Assembly (NCBI GenBank): GCA_030651965.1
Contig: JAUSBQ010000163.1
Span: forward strand, 1-36,216
Reading direction: 5' to 3'
Origin: Pseudolabrys sp.
Lineage (GTDB): Bacteria > Pseudomonadota > Alphaproteobacteria > Rhizobiales > Xanthobacteraceae
Length of the DNA stretch: 36,216 bases
How positions within the stretch are numbered: position 1 is the first letter of the stretch; every line of letters begins with the position of its first letter. The translations under genes and the position numbers were made by a program. Of this stretch, positions 1 to 9,054 are shown one piece after another. The notes beneath the pieces were generated by a model, which was not told where the DNA came from, made no database searches, and worked only from the letters and a program-made list of their open reading frames with translations.

Positions 1-45
1 GAAGCGGACGGCGTACCCGGCGCCGACAAAGAATACGGGCGATGA
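1..45 (+). CDS. 3' end of a CDS entering from the left edge (…EADGVPGADKEYGR*), product unknown
   Basis: Frame 1 is open from base 1 to TGA at 43-45; too short to identify. Confidence 0.3.
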   Translation, partial: EADGVPGADKEYGR

Positions 46-90
46 ATCACGGCCGCTGTTTGAAAATTGAATCTGGAACGCGCCGCGTTC

Positions 91-270
91 TCTCTTTCCC
101 TCTCCCCGCATTGCGGGGAGAGGTGGCCCGCCGAAGCGCATGCGCAGGCGGGTCGGTGAGGGGCCGGCGCTGAGCAAGCGGCGAACTCGCCCCTCACCCG
201 GCTCGCCATAGCGCGTCGAAAACGCGCTTTTGGCTCGCCACCCTCTCCCCGTAAGAACGGGGCGAGGGAA
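91..270. repeat. REP/RIME-like nested inverted-repeat mosaic
   Basis: CCTCTCCCCGCA-T-TGCGGGGAGAGG (99-123) is a perfect 12-bp stem; related CCCTCACC / CCACCCTCTCCCCG…CGGGGCGAGGG segments follow up to ~270. Confidence 0.65.
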
Positions 271-358
271 AGTAAGATGCCCTTGCCCTGCCGCAAAATT
301 ATCGTCTCATCTTCATCAGTGATTCGTTTTTTCGCGCGTTCGCCGCAGGAGTTCCATC

Positions 359-637
359 ATGCCGTGGTTCCGCAATCATTATGTCTGCAAGGTGTGCGGC
401 GGCCATTGGCTGGCCGAGGGTGCCGAATCGCAAGAAGCCGATTGCCCGCATTGCCGCGCTTACGGCGTCATGCCGTACAAGAGCGACGACTGGACCTGCG
501 TGATCGAGCCGCTCGGCAACGGCTTCGTCGTGCTCGAATGCACGCGCGTCAATGCGCACGGCCCGGACTACAAGCGCCGCAAGCGCTTTCCGTCGCGCGA
601 GGCGGCGCAGGAGTTCATCAGGTCGCGCGCGGCGTGA
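359..637 (+). CDS. small zinc-ribbon-like hypothetical protein (92 aa)
   Basis: ORF with two CxxC motifs (YVCKVCGG … DCPHCRAYG); AGGAG just upstream of the ATG. Confidence 0.7.
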   Translation: MPWFRNHYVCKVCGGHWLAEGAESQEADCPHCRAYGVMPYKSDDWTCVIEPLGNGFVVLECTRVNAHGPDYKRRKRFPSREAAQEFIRSRAA

Positions 638-641
638 CGGC

Positions 642-2444
642 CTAACGCGTCTCGAATTGCAACTTCGCCAGCCGCGCATACAGCCCGCCATTGGCCGAAA
701 GCTGGGCGTGCGTGCCCTCCTCGACGATGCGGCCCTTGTCGATCACCAGAATGCGGTCGCACGACAACACCGTGGCCAGCCGGTGCGCGATGACGATGCT
801 CGTGCGCTGCTGCATCAATTGCGTCAGCGCCGCCTGCACGAGCGTCTCGCTCTCGGCATCGAGCGCCGAGGTCGCCTCGTCGAGCAGCAGCAGCGGCGCC
901 TCGCGCAGAATGGCGCGGGCAATGGCGATGCGCTGGCGCTGGCCGCCGGACAGCGTGATGCCGCGCTCGCCGACCTGCGTGTCGTAGCCTTGCGGCATGC
1001 GGGCGATGAACTCGGCCGCATGCGCCGCTTCCGCCGCTTTCTCGATCTCGGCGTCGGTAGCCTCTAGCCTGCCGAAGCGGATGTTTTCGCGCACGGACGC
1101 GGCGAACACCACGGCGTCCTGCGGCACCAAAGCGATCTCGCGGCGCACCGCGGCCGGATCGGCGTCCGGCAGACGCACGCCGTCGAAGGTCACGGTTCCG
1201 CTCTGCGGATCGTAGAAGCGCAGGATGAGATGAAAGATCGTGCTCTTGCCCGCGCCGGAAGGCCCGACCAGCGCCAGCCTTTCGCCGGGCTTCACCGTGA
1301 ACGACAGTCCATCGAGCACGAAAGCATCGGGCCGCGTCGGATAGGCAAAGCGCACAGCGTCGAAAGCGACTTCGCCGCGCACCGGCCTGGTCAGCGGCAG
1401 CGGATGCGCCGGCGGCTTGATCTGCGGCTCGACCTTGAGGATCTCAAACAGCCGCTCGGCTGCACCCGAAGCCTGCGCGATCTCGCCCCACACCTGGCTG
1501 AGTTCGCCCAGGCCGCCGGCGGCGAACACGGCGTAGAGGATGAACTGGCTCAGCCGTCCGGGCGTGATATCGCCGGCCAGCACGTCCTGCGCGCCGACCC
1601 ACAGCACCAGCACGACGCTGGAAAAAATCAGAAAGATGGCGATCGAGGTCAGGATCGAGCGCGCCTGCGTCGCGCCGCGCGCCGCCTCATACGCCTGCTC
1701 GACCGCGCCGCCGAAACGCCGCGTCGCCAAAGTTTCGTTGGTGAAGGCCTGCAAGGTGCGCACCGCGCCGATCAGTTCGCTGGCGTAGCCGGATGCGTCA
1801 GCCAGAGTGTCCTGCGCGAGGCGGCTTTTCTTGCGCACGGCGCGGCCGAAGCCGACCAGAGGCAGCACGATCACCGGAATGGCGGCGAGCACGAACAGCG
1901 ACAGCCGCGGGCTGGTCACCACCATCATGGTGGCGCCGCCGAAGAACAGGACGAGGTTGCGCAGCGCGATCGACACCGAGGCGCCGACCGCGGACTTGAT
2001 CTGCGTGGTGTCGGCGGTCAGCCGCGACAGCATCTCGCCGGTCTTGGCGGTGTCGAAGAACGACGACGACAGCCGGGTGAGATGCGCGAACACGTCGGCG
2101 CGCAGATCGGCGACGATGCGCTCGCCGAGCGTGGTGACGAGGTAGTAGCGCATGGCGCTCGACAGCGCGAGCACCGCGACCACGGCGATCATCACGCTGA
2201 AGTAGCTGTCGATCAGTTCCGCCGCCTTGGCGGAAAAGCCGAAGTCGATCATGCGGCGGATCGCGACCGGCACCACCAAGGTGGTCAGCGCGGCCACCGT
2301 CAGCGCGACAAGCGCGGCCAGCGCGCGATAGCGGTAGCGGGCAATATAGGGCAGCAGCCGGGTCAGCGGCTTGACGCTCATCTTGCGCTTTTCGGCCGCC
2401 TGGGCCTGCTCGCTCAGCCCGCGTCCCTCACTGGCAAAACTCAT
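642..2444 (-). CDS. ABC transporter, fused permease/ATPase (MsbA-like exporter)
   Basis: 600 aa; Walker A GPSGAGKST, signature LSGGQRQR, Walker B LLLLDEATSALD, N-terminal TM region. Confidence 0.95.
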   Translation of the reverse strand: MSFASEGRGLSEQAQAAEKRKMSVKPLTRLLPYIARYRYRALAALVALTVAALTTLVVPVAIRRMIDFGFSAKAAELIDSYFSVMIAVVAVLALSSAMRYYLVTTLGERIVADLRADVFAHLTRLSSSFFDTAKTGEMLSRLTADTTQIKSAVGASVSIALRNLVLFFGGATMMVVTSPRLSLFVLAAIPVIVLPLVGFGRAVRKKSRLAQDTLADASGYASELIGAVRTLQAFTNETLATRRFGGAVEQAYEAARGATQARSILTSIAIFLIFSSVVLVLWVGAQDVLAGDITPGRLSQFILYAVFAAGGLGELSQVWGEIAQASGAAERLFEILKVEPQIKPPAHPLPLTRPVRGEVAFDAVRFAYPTRPDAFVLDGLSFTVKPGERLALVGPSGAGKSTIFHLILRFYDPQSGTVTFDGVRLPDADPAAVRREIALVPQDAVVFAASVRENIRFGRLEATDAEIEKAAEAAHAAEFIARMPQGYDTQVGERGITLSGGQRQRIAIARAILREAPLLLLDEATSALDAESETLVQAALTQLMQQRTSIVIAHRLATVLSCDRILVIDKGRIVEEGTHAQLSANGGLYARLAKLQFETR

Positions 2445-2656
2445 GCAACGCGACGCCTTTTATTTGAAAAACGCCCGGTTCCGGCGCTACTTGTCTTCAA
2501 TAGCCGGGACCATGCCCCGAGCGCTTGATATCGGTCAATCGCGATGATCTGCGGCTTGCCGCGCGGCCATTCGTCCTGTATAGACCGGCCAAATTCAGCA
2601 TTTCGGCGCCATTTTGGCCGCCTGCTCGCTCCAAATCGAATAAACGGAAAAAGACC

Positions 2657-2884
2657 ATGAAGGCCGATATCCACCCGGAATACCACACCATCAAGGTCGT
2701 CATGACCGATGGCAGCGAGTTCACCACCCGCACCACCTGGGGCAAAGAGGGTGACACGATGAACCTCGACATCGACCCGAAGTCGCACCCGGCCTGGACT
2801 GGCGGCCAGGCGCAGATGATGGATCGCGGCGGCCGCGTCTCGCGCTTCCAGAAGAAGTTCTCGGGCTTCATCAAGGAAAAGTAA
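2657..2884 (+). CDS. rpmE: 50S ribosomal protein L31
   Basis: [51 protein letters not shown]… matches the L31 family; start set at the internal ATG. Confidence 0.95.
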   Translation: MKADIHPEYHTIKVVMTDGSEFTTRTTWGKEGDTMNLDIDPKSHPAWTGGQAQMMDRGGRVSRFQKKFSGFIKEK

Positions 2885-2910
2885 GCGCTTCAATTGGCGC
2901 CGGAATAGAG

Positions 2911-2936
2911 AAAACCCCGGGCATGCCCGGGGTTTT
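2911..2936. terminator. bidirectional intrinsic terminator between rpmE and rcdA
   Basis: AAAACCCCGGGCATGCCCGGGGTTTTT: perfect GC stem flanked by A4 and T5 between convergent genes. Confidence 0.85.
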
Positions 2937-2966
2937 TCGCTTTCAAGCACTGTGCGTTGAAAGGCG

Positions 2967-3491
2967 TCAGACTTTCTCGGTCCCGAACGCCGCCTTCAGC
3001 AGCCCGAGCTGGTGCTCGACCGGATTGATCGACGGCGCCTGTTCGGCTGCGATATTGTGAATGGTGTTGTCGAGCCGGCGCACCTTCATGTGCAGTTGTT
3101 GCGCGCGCTCGATCAAGGCGCGCAGCACGGCCGGCAGCAGCTCGACATTGTTCGGATCGTGATTGTCGGTGGCGGCCAGCTTGACCTTGGTCTTTTCCTT
3201 GTTGGCCTGGGCCAGCGACATCTCGCCTTCCTTGACCGCGCGATGCAGCAGTAGCCATGACGCAAGCTGCATCAGCCGGGTAGTCAGCCGCATGCTCTCG
3301 GTGGCGTAAGCCAGCGCCGCGGCGCGTTCGAGCGTCTTGGATTCGGCGCGGCCGGGACCGTCGAGATAGGTCGCGGTTTCCTCGACCAGCGCCATGCCGT
3401 CGCGAAACAGATCGGCGAAGGCCTGCGAATTGGCGAGGCGCTCACCGAACGATACCGGTTCCGCCGAACTGCTGAACAATGACTCGGACAT
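2967..3491 (-). CDS. rcdA: DUF1465 family protein, RcdA-like (regulator of CtrA degradation)
   Basis: FGERLANSQAFADLFRDGMALVEETATYLDGPGRAESKTL… resembles the DUF1465/RcdA family; start placed at internal Met (MSESLF). Confidence 0.75.
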   Translation of the reverse strand: MSESLFSSSAEPVSFGERLANSQAFADLFRDGMALVEETATYLDGPGRAESKTLERAAALAYATESMRLTTRLMQLASWLLLHRAVKEGEMSLAQANKEKTKVKLAATDNHDPNNVELLPAVLRALIERAQQLHMKVRRLDNTIHNIAAEQAPSINPVEHQLGLLKAAFGTEKV

Positions 3492-3712
3492 AACGCTACG
3501 CCTCACCCTAGTCTTCTAAGCTGACGTTCTAAATTATTCTTGCGTGGCGCGGAGCGGCACACACGATGCCCCGTTCACGATTGGGTAAGCATGGCGCGGC
3601 CGGGCGCTTATTGTCCAGACGGCGCCGCCGCAAAGCTGCCGACATAGTTGCCAGGCAGGCTTAAAACGGAACGCAGTCCGGCAATTTGCCGGCACCTGCC
3701 CCGAAACGGGAC

Positions 3713-3740
3713 AAAAAAGAGCCGCCGTTTCCGGCGGCTC
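3713..3740 (-). terminator. rho-independent terminator (GNRA tetraloop, U6 tail)
   Basis: Minus strand GAGCCGCCG GAAA CGGCGGCTC TTTTTT, perfect 9-bp stem. Confidence 0.85.
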
Positions 3741-3825
3741 GAAGTTGATAACAGGGAGGCGTCAAACAGAGTGGACAGGAGCCACTCAAAGTCCATGAAG
3801 ATGGACGGTCATAGTAATAGTCGGG
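3713..3825 (-). ncRNA. candidate trans-acting small RNA with intrinsic terminator
   Basis: Minus strand: hairpin GUCCAU-CUUC-AUGGAC (3806-3791), hairpin GAGUGG-CUCCUGU-CCACUC (3787-3769), unpaired GCCUCCCUG, then GAGCCGCCG-GAAA-CGGCGGCUC-U6 (3740-3713). Confidence 0.55.
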
Positions 3826-3901
3826 AAAGCTTACTGGCCGGTTAAGGACATAAATTAGGGGCCTGGTCACTTTTGACCATAAAAGCGGGTGGTTTTGCCG
3901 A

Positions 3902-4096
3902 TCAACGCTTGAAAAACTGATCGGCGGCCGCCCGTTTGGCGCGCTTTTGCGCCATGTCGGCCTCCAGCCGTTTTATTTCGTCCTGCATTAACTGTATGCG
4001 CGCCTGCAGTTCCTCGACCGACAGCAGGCCAAGCTCCTGGCCGATCTCATGGGCGATCTTCTTTTTCGGCCGGTCGTCGTCGTCGAATGCCGCCAT
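3902..4096 (-). CDS. DUF1192 family protein
   Basis: MAAFDDDDRPKKKIAHEIGQELGLLSVEELQARIQLMQDEIKRLEADMAQKRA… characteristic of DUF1192. Confidence 0.85.
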   Translation of the reverse strand: MAAFDDDDRPKKKIAHEIGQELGLLSVEELQARIQLMQDEIKRLEADMAQKRAKRAAADQFFKR

Positions 4097-4200
4097 CTCG
4101 AGGCTCCCTTTTCTAAGAAACTTAGCGGCGCGGCGGCGGGTTGTCACACCGGCTCGTGCCGCCTAAACAGTGCCCTTCCGTCATGAAGCACGAGGACCGC

Positions 4201-5196
4201 ATGGCCGACCTTGCGACCCACATGACCGTCATCGGCATCAAGGAAGCCGGTGGCCCTGAGGTCCTGGTGCCCGAGCAGCGCCCGGTCCCGGTGCCGCGCG
4301 ACGACGAAATTCTGGTCAAGGTCGCCGCCGCCGGCGTCAATCGCCCCGACGTGCAGCAGCGCAAGGGCCTCTACCCGCCGCCGCCCGGCGCGCCGGATGT
4401 GCCCGGTCTGGAAATCGCCGGCGAGATCGCAGCCCTCGGTTCCGCCATCAAGCGCTGGGCGATCGGCGATCGCGTCATGGCGCTGGTCGTCGGCGGCGGT
4501 TACGCGGAGTACGCGGTCGCGCATGCCAGTCACGCCATGCCGGTCTCCGGCCTGTCGATGGTCGAGGCCGCCGCCGTGCCGGAAACGTTTTTCACCGTCT
4601 GGCACAATGTGTTCGAGCGCGGTGCGCTGAAAGAGGGCGAGACATTGCTGGTGCATGGCGGTTCTTCCGGCATCGGCACCACCGCGATCCAGCTTGCCAA
4701 GGCGTTCGGCGCGCGCGTCATCGTCACCGCCGGCTCGGACGATAAGTGCGAAGCCTGCCGCAAGCTCGGCGCCGACGTCGCCATCAATTACAAAACCGAA
4801 GACTTCGTCGAAGCCACCAAGACCGCGACCGAAGGCAAGGGCGCCAACGTCATCCTCGACATGGTCGGTGGCGACTACATCGGCCGCAATTACGAAGCCG
4901 CCAGCGTCGAGGGCCGTATCGTGCAGATCGCATTCGCCGGCTCGCCGAAAGCCACCGTCGATTTCCGCCGCATCATGCTCAAGCGCCTCCATCACACCGG
5001 CTCGACCTTGCGTGCGCGCGCGATCGCCGACAAAGGCGCGATCCGCGAGGCGATCGAGCAGAAGGTGCTGCCGCTTCTGGCGGCCGGCAAGGTCAAGCCG
5101 ATCATCTACAAGACCTTCCCGCTCGCGCATGCGTCGGAAGCCCATGCGCTGATGGAGACCAGCACCCATATCGGCAAGATCGTGCTGGAGGTTTGA
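4201..5196 (+). CDS. NAD(P)H-quinone oxidoreductase / zinc-independent MDR (PIG3-like)
   Basis: 332 aa; AAAGVNRPDVQQRKGLYPPPPGAPDVPGLEIAGEI and nucleotide-binding LLVHGGSSGIGTTAIQLAKAFGARV motifs. Confidence 0.9.
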   Translation: MADLATHMTVIGIKEAGGPEVLVPEQRPVPVPRDDEILVKVAAAGVNRPDVQQRKGLYPPPPGAPDVPGLEIAGEIAALGSAIKRWAIGDRVMALVVGGGYAEYAVAHASHAMPVSGLSMVEAAAVPETFFTVWHNVFERGALKEGETLLVHGGSSGIGTTAIQLAKAFGARVIVTAGSDDKCEACRKLGADVAINYKTEDFVEATKTATEGKGANVILDMVGGDYIGRNYEAASVEGRIVQIAFAGSPKATVDFRRIMLKRLHHTGSTLRARAIADKGAIREAIEQKVLPLLAAGKVKPIIYKTFPLAHASEAHALMETSTHIGKIVLEV

Positions 5197-5371
5197 GGGG
5201 CCAAAGGCGGAAAATTCGCCGTAAACGCCGCCAGATACCGAAAAACACCGGGCCGGCCGTTAAGCCTATCCCCCGCCACAATCATGGTTAATCGCTAAAT
5301 GCTTGCCCGCACCCCCGGCGGCCCGCTACTCCTTTGAGGGCGGGCCGGCGGATCAGCCGGGGGGGTAACGT

Positions 5372-8272
5372 TTGCATTCGAGGCGTGCCGTTCACCGACT
5401 AACGACCATATTCGTGCTGACCGCCGCCGTGCTCGTGGCGTCGCGCGCGCATGCCGTGGAAGCCGTGAACGTCCGCCTCGACACCCCGGCCATCGACATC
5501 ACCGCCGCCACCGAGCGCGTACGGACGGACAACGACCGCATCCAGGTATCGACCGCCCCCGGCCCCGACGGCATCGTCCGCCGCATCGAGGTGCGCGCCC
5601 GCGAAGGCAACAACAACTGGGCGACCTTCGCGCTCACCAATAATTCCGACGAACAGATCGACCGCCTGATTGTCGTGCCGCATTACCGCATGGTCGGCTC
5701 CGGCCTGATCTGGCCCGATCTCGGTCTCTCGCGCGTTGCCGGTATCACCCCCTCCACCGGCGACCGTCCGCTGCGCCAGGAATCGACCACCTCGGACATC
5801 TTCCGCGTCACGCTCGACCCCGGCACCGTCATAACCTTCGTCGCCGAATTGCGCACCGATCGCCTGCCGCAGATTTATCTGTGGGAGCCCGACGCCTACA
5901 AGGACAAGGTCAACTCCTTCACGCTGTATCAGGGCATCGTCATCGGTATCGCCGGCCTGCTCGCGCTGTTCCTCACCATCCTGTTCGTGGTCAAGGGCTC
6001 GGTCATGTTTCCGGCCGCCGCCGCGCTCGGCTGGGCGGTGCTCGTCTACATCGGCATCGACTTCGGATTCTGGGGCAAGGTCTTCGACATGTCGGCCGGC
6101 GCCGAGCGCGTCTGGCGTGCCTGCGGCGAGGCGATCCTGTCGGCAACGCTACTCGTCTTCCTGTTCGCTTATTTGAATCTGTCGCGCTGGCATGTGCGCT
6201 ACGCCCACATCACCATTGCCTGGCTGGCGGCGCTTGCCGCCTTGATCGCGGTCGCGGTGTTCGATCCGGCGGTGGCCGCCGGCATCGCCCGCATGTCGCT
6301 CTTGGGGATCGCGGTGTTCGGGCTCGCCCTCGTTGTCTATCTCTCAACGCATGGCTACGACCGCGCGGTACTGTTGATCCCGACCTGGCTGCTGCTGGTG
6401 GTGTGGACCGTCACCGCCGGCATCGCGGTGATGGGCGGCGCGCAGAACGACATTATCGGCCCGGCGTTGCTCGGCGGTCTGGTGCTGATCGTGATGCTGA
6501 TCGGCTTCACGGTGATGCAGCACGCCTTCGCCGGCGGTATCACCCACGGCATCGTCTCCGACGTCGAACGGCGCGCTTTGGCGCTGACCGGCGCCGGCGA
6601 CATGATCTGGGACTGGGACGTCTCGGCCGACAAGGTCTTCACTAGCCCGGAAACCGAACACATTCTCGGCCTCAAGCGCGGCACGCTGGAAGGCCCGGCG
6701 GCGCAGTGGCTGGAAGTGCTGCACTCGCTCGACCGCGACCGCTTCCGCGCTTCGCTGGACAGCGTCGTCGAGCAACGACGCGGTCGCCTCAACCAGGATT
6801 TCCGGCTGCGCGCCACCGACGGGCATTACTTCTGGTTCACGCTGAAGGCTCGACCGGTGGTCGGCTCCGACGGCGAAGTCGTGCGCGTCGTCGGTACGTT
6901 GACCGACGTCAGCGACTTCAAGAATGCCGAGGAACGGCTGCTGTTCGACGCCGTTCACGACAATCTCACCGGCCTGCCGAACCGCGAATTGTTCATCGAC
7001 CGCATGGAAGCTGCCTTCGCCTTCGCCCGTTCCGACACCAATATCCGCCCGTCGGTCATGGTGATCGATCTCGATCGCTTCAAGCAGGTCAACGACTCCG
7101 TCGGCATCGCCGTCGGCGACTCGATCCTGCTGACCATCGCGCGCCGTCTGTCCCGTCTGCTCAAGCCGCAGGATACCCTGGCGCGGCTATCCGGCGACCA
7201 GTTTGCGGTGATCCTGTTGTCCGAGCGCGAGCCGGCGCGCATTGTCGCGTTCAGCGAAACTCTGCGCCGCGCGCTGCGCGCGCCGATCGCGTTCAACGAC
7301 CGCGAAATCTTCCTGACCGCCTCGATCGGTCTGGCGCTGGCCGAAAACGCCCCGCACCGCACCGAGGAAGTGCTCAAGGACGCCGAACTGGCGATGTATT
7401 ACGCCAAGCGCATCGGCGGCGACCGCATCGAAATCTTCAAGCCGGCGATGCGTGCGCGCAAGACCGACCGCTTGACGATGGAATCGGAATTGCGCCGCGC
7501 CATCGAGCGCCAGGAGATCAAGGTGCTGTTTCAGCCGATCGTGCGGCTGGAGGATCGCGCCATTGCCGGCTTCGAAGCGCTGGCGCGCTGGGATCATCCG
7601 AAGATGGGGCGGCTGTCGCCGGCCGAATTCATCTCGATCGCCGAGGAAATCGGGCTGATCGTCGACCTCGGTCTGTTCGTGCTCGACCACACCGCGAAGC
7701 AACTCGCGATCTGGCAGACCGCCACCAAAGGCCGCGAACCGGTATTTGCCTCGGTCAACGTGTCGTCGCGGCAATTGCTGCGCCACGATCTGATCCAGGA
7801 TCTGCGCGGCGTTCTGGCGCGCACGCCGCTGACGCGCGGCTCGCTCAAGCTGGAGATCACCGAGTCGCTGGTGATGGAAAATCCCGAACACGCCGCGCAG
7901 ATGCTCACCCGCATCAAGGAACTCGGCGCCGGGCTGTCGCTCGACGACTTCGGCACCGGGCATTCGTCGCTCGCCTACCTGCAACGGTTTCCGTTCGACA
8001 CCATCAAGATCGACCAGTCCTTCGTGCGGACCACGACGCGCGGCACCCGGCCGGTCATCCTGCGTTCGATCATCGCGCTGGCGCACGATCTCGGTATGGA
8101 AGTTGTCGCGGAAGGCGCCGAAACCGACAGCGACGCCGTCGAGCTGTACCAGCTCGGCTGCGAATACGCGCAAGGCTTCGCCTTCGGCGAGCCGATGACC
8201 TCGGAAGCCGCCCACGATCTGCTGCTCGGCAAGCCGCCGAGCGTGCGCGCGTTCAAGGTGGCGTCGGAATAA
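5372..8272 (+). CDS. membrane sensor with PAS, degenerate GGDEF (SGDQF) and EAL domains
   Basis: 966 aa; probable TTG start with signal peptide, multi-TM segment, PAS (MIWDWDVSADKVF…), RLSGDQFAV, EAL motif FEALARWDHP, LDDFGTGHSSLAYL. Confidence 0.9.
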   Translation: MHSRRAVHRLTTIFVLTAAVLVASRAHAVEAVNVRLDTPAIDITAATERVRTDNDRIQVSTAPGPDGIVRRIEVRAREGNNNWATFALTNNSDEQIDRLIVVPHYRMVGSGLIWPDLGLSRVAGITPSTGDRPLRQESTTSDIFRVTLDPGTVITFVAELRTDRLPQIYLWEPDAYKDKVNSFTLYQGIVIGIAGLLALFLTILFVVKGSVMFPAAAALGWAVLVYIGIDFGFWGKVFDMSAGAERVWRACGEAILSATLLVFLFAYLNLSRWHVRYAHITIAWLAALAALIAVAVFDPAVAAGIARMSLLGIAVFGLALVVYLSTHGYDRAVLLIPTWLLLVVWTVTAGIAVMGGAQNDIIGPALLGGLVLIVMLIGFTVMQHAFAGGITHGIVSDVERRALALTGAGDMIWDWDVSADKVFTSPETEHILGLKRGTLEGPAAQWLEVLHSLDRDRFRASLDSVVEQRRGRLNQDFRLRATDGHYFWFTLKARPVVGSDGEVVRVVGTLTDVSDFKNAEERLLFDAVHDNLTGLPNRELFIDRMEAAFAFARSDTNIRPSVMVIDLDRFKQVNDSVGIAVGDSILLTIARRLSRLLKPQDTLARLSGDQFAVILLSEREPARIVAFSETLRRALRAPIAFNDREIFLTASIGLALAENAPHRTEEVLKDAELAMYYAKRIGGDRIEIFKPAMRARKTDRLTMESELRRAIERQEIKVLFQPIVRLEDRAIAGFEALARWDHPKMGRLSPAEFISIAEEIGLIVDLGLFVLDHTAKQLAIWQTATKGREPVFASVNVSSRQLLRHDLIQDLRGVLARTPLTRGSLKLEITESLVMENPEHAAQMLTRIKELGAGLSLDDFGTGHSSLAYLQRFPFDTIKIDQSFVRTTTRGTRPVILRSIIALAHDLGMEVVAEGAETDSDAVELYQLGCEYAQGFAFGEPMTSEAAHDLLLGKPPSVRAFKVASE

Positions 8273-8275
8273 TCG

Positions 8276-8899
8276 TCAGGCGTGGCCGGCGTCGCGCGAC
8301 AGGTGGCTGAGGTCGATGCCGATCTTGCGCAACGCCTTGTCATATTTGCCGCCGGTGTCGGCACCGAAAATCAATTCCGCATCGGCCGGGCAATGCAGCC
8401 AGCCGTTCTGCTGGATTTCCTGCTCGAGCTGGCCGGGAGCCCAGCCGGCATAGCCAAGCGCGAGGATGGCGCTTTCGGGTCCGTCGCCATGGGCGATGGC
8501 CTTGAGGATGTCGAGCGTCGCGGTCAGGCAGATGCCGTCGTCGATCGGCAGCGTCGAGTTCTCGATAAAGAAATCGGCCGAATGCAGCACGAAGCCGCGG
8601 CCGGTTTCCACCGGGCCGCCCTTGAGCACTTTCACGGCATCCGCGCCGGTCGGCAACTGGATTCGCTCGGCCGCCGGAATCACTTCAAGCTGCACCAGCA
8701 GATCGGGGAATTTGATGTTCGACGCCGGCTGGTTGACGACGATGCCCATCGCGCCTTCGGTCGAATGGGCGCAGACATAAATCACCGCACGTTCGAAACG
8801 TTCGTCGCCCATCGTCGGCATCGCAATCAGCATCTGCCCATCGAGATAGCCGCGCGCCGTGTGCGTGGCCGAGGCGGTTGATTTGCGCGAAGCTTTCAT
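8276..8899 (-). CDS. YqgE/AlgH family protein
   Basis: [42 protein letters not shown]… matches the UPF0301/YqgE family; start at internal Met. Confidence 0.95.
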   Translation of the reverse strand: MKASRKSTASATHTARGYLDGQMLIAMPTMGDERFERAVIYVCAHSTEGAMGIVVNQPASNIKFPDLLVQLEVIPAAERIQLPTGADAVKVLKGGPVETGRGFVLHSADFFIENSTLPIDDGICLTATLDILKAIAHGDGPESAILALGYAGWAPGQLEQEIQQNGWLHCPADAELIFGADTGGKYDKALRKIGIDLSHLSRDAGHA

Positions 8900-9054
8900 G
8901 GCGAAAAGGTACCCGATCGGCCGATCTTTGCAAACGAAGCGCACAAGCAAAAGTTCATCGGTCACAATTCGATTTTGGCTGGCAATTGTGGCAAAGTGAC
9001 AATGCTGCCTAAGCGGTGGTCACCGGTTGCTCACAATGAATTCAATGGCGCGGC

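Noticed and set aside
1230-2528. 432-aa plus-strand ORF antisense to the ABC transporter
   Set aside because: Composition of a shadow ORF; the opposite strand carries complete Walker/signature motifs.
3608-3796. 62-aa minus-strand ORF in the rcdA-DUF1192 gap
   Set aside because: Reads through three hairpins and a strong intrinsic terminator; better explained as a non-coding RNA region.
5284-5291. CtrA-like half-site (ATGGTTAA / TTAACCAT) upstream of the GGDEF-EAL gene
   Set aside because: Only one half-site fits; the second half of the TTAA-N7-TTAA consensus is absent, so it could be chance.
5300-5371. Possible c-di-GMP riboswitch in the leader of the GGDEF-EAL gene
   Set aside because: GC-rich pairing is possible but I could not match the conserved GEMM core sequences.
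6706-8310. 534-aa plus-strand ORF inside the GGDEF-EAL gene
   Set aside because: Out-of-frame Arg-rich translation; the overlapping frame has clear PAS/GGDEF/EAL motifs.
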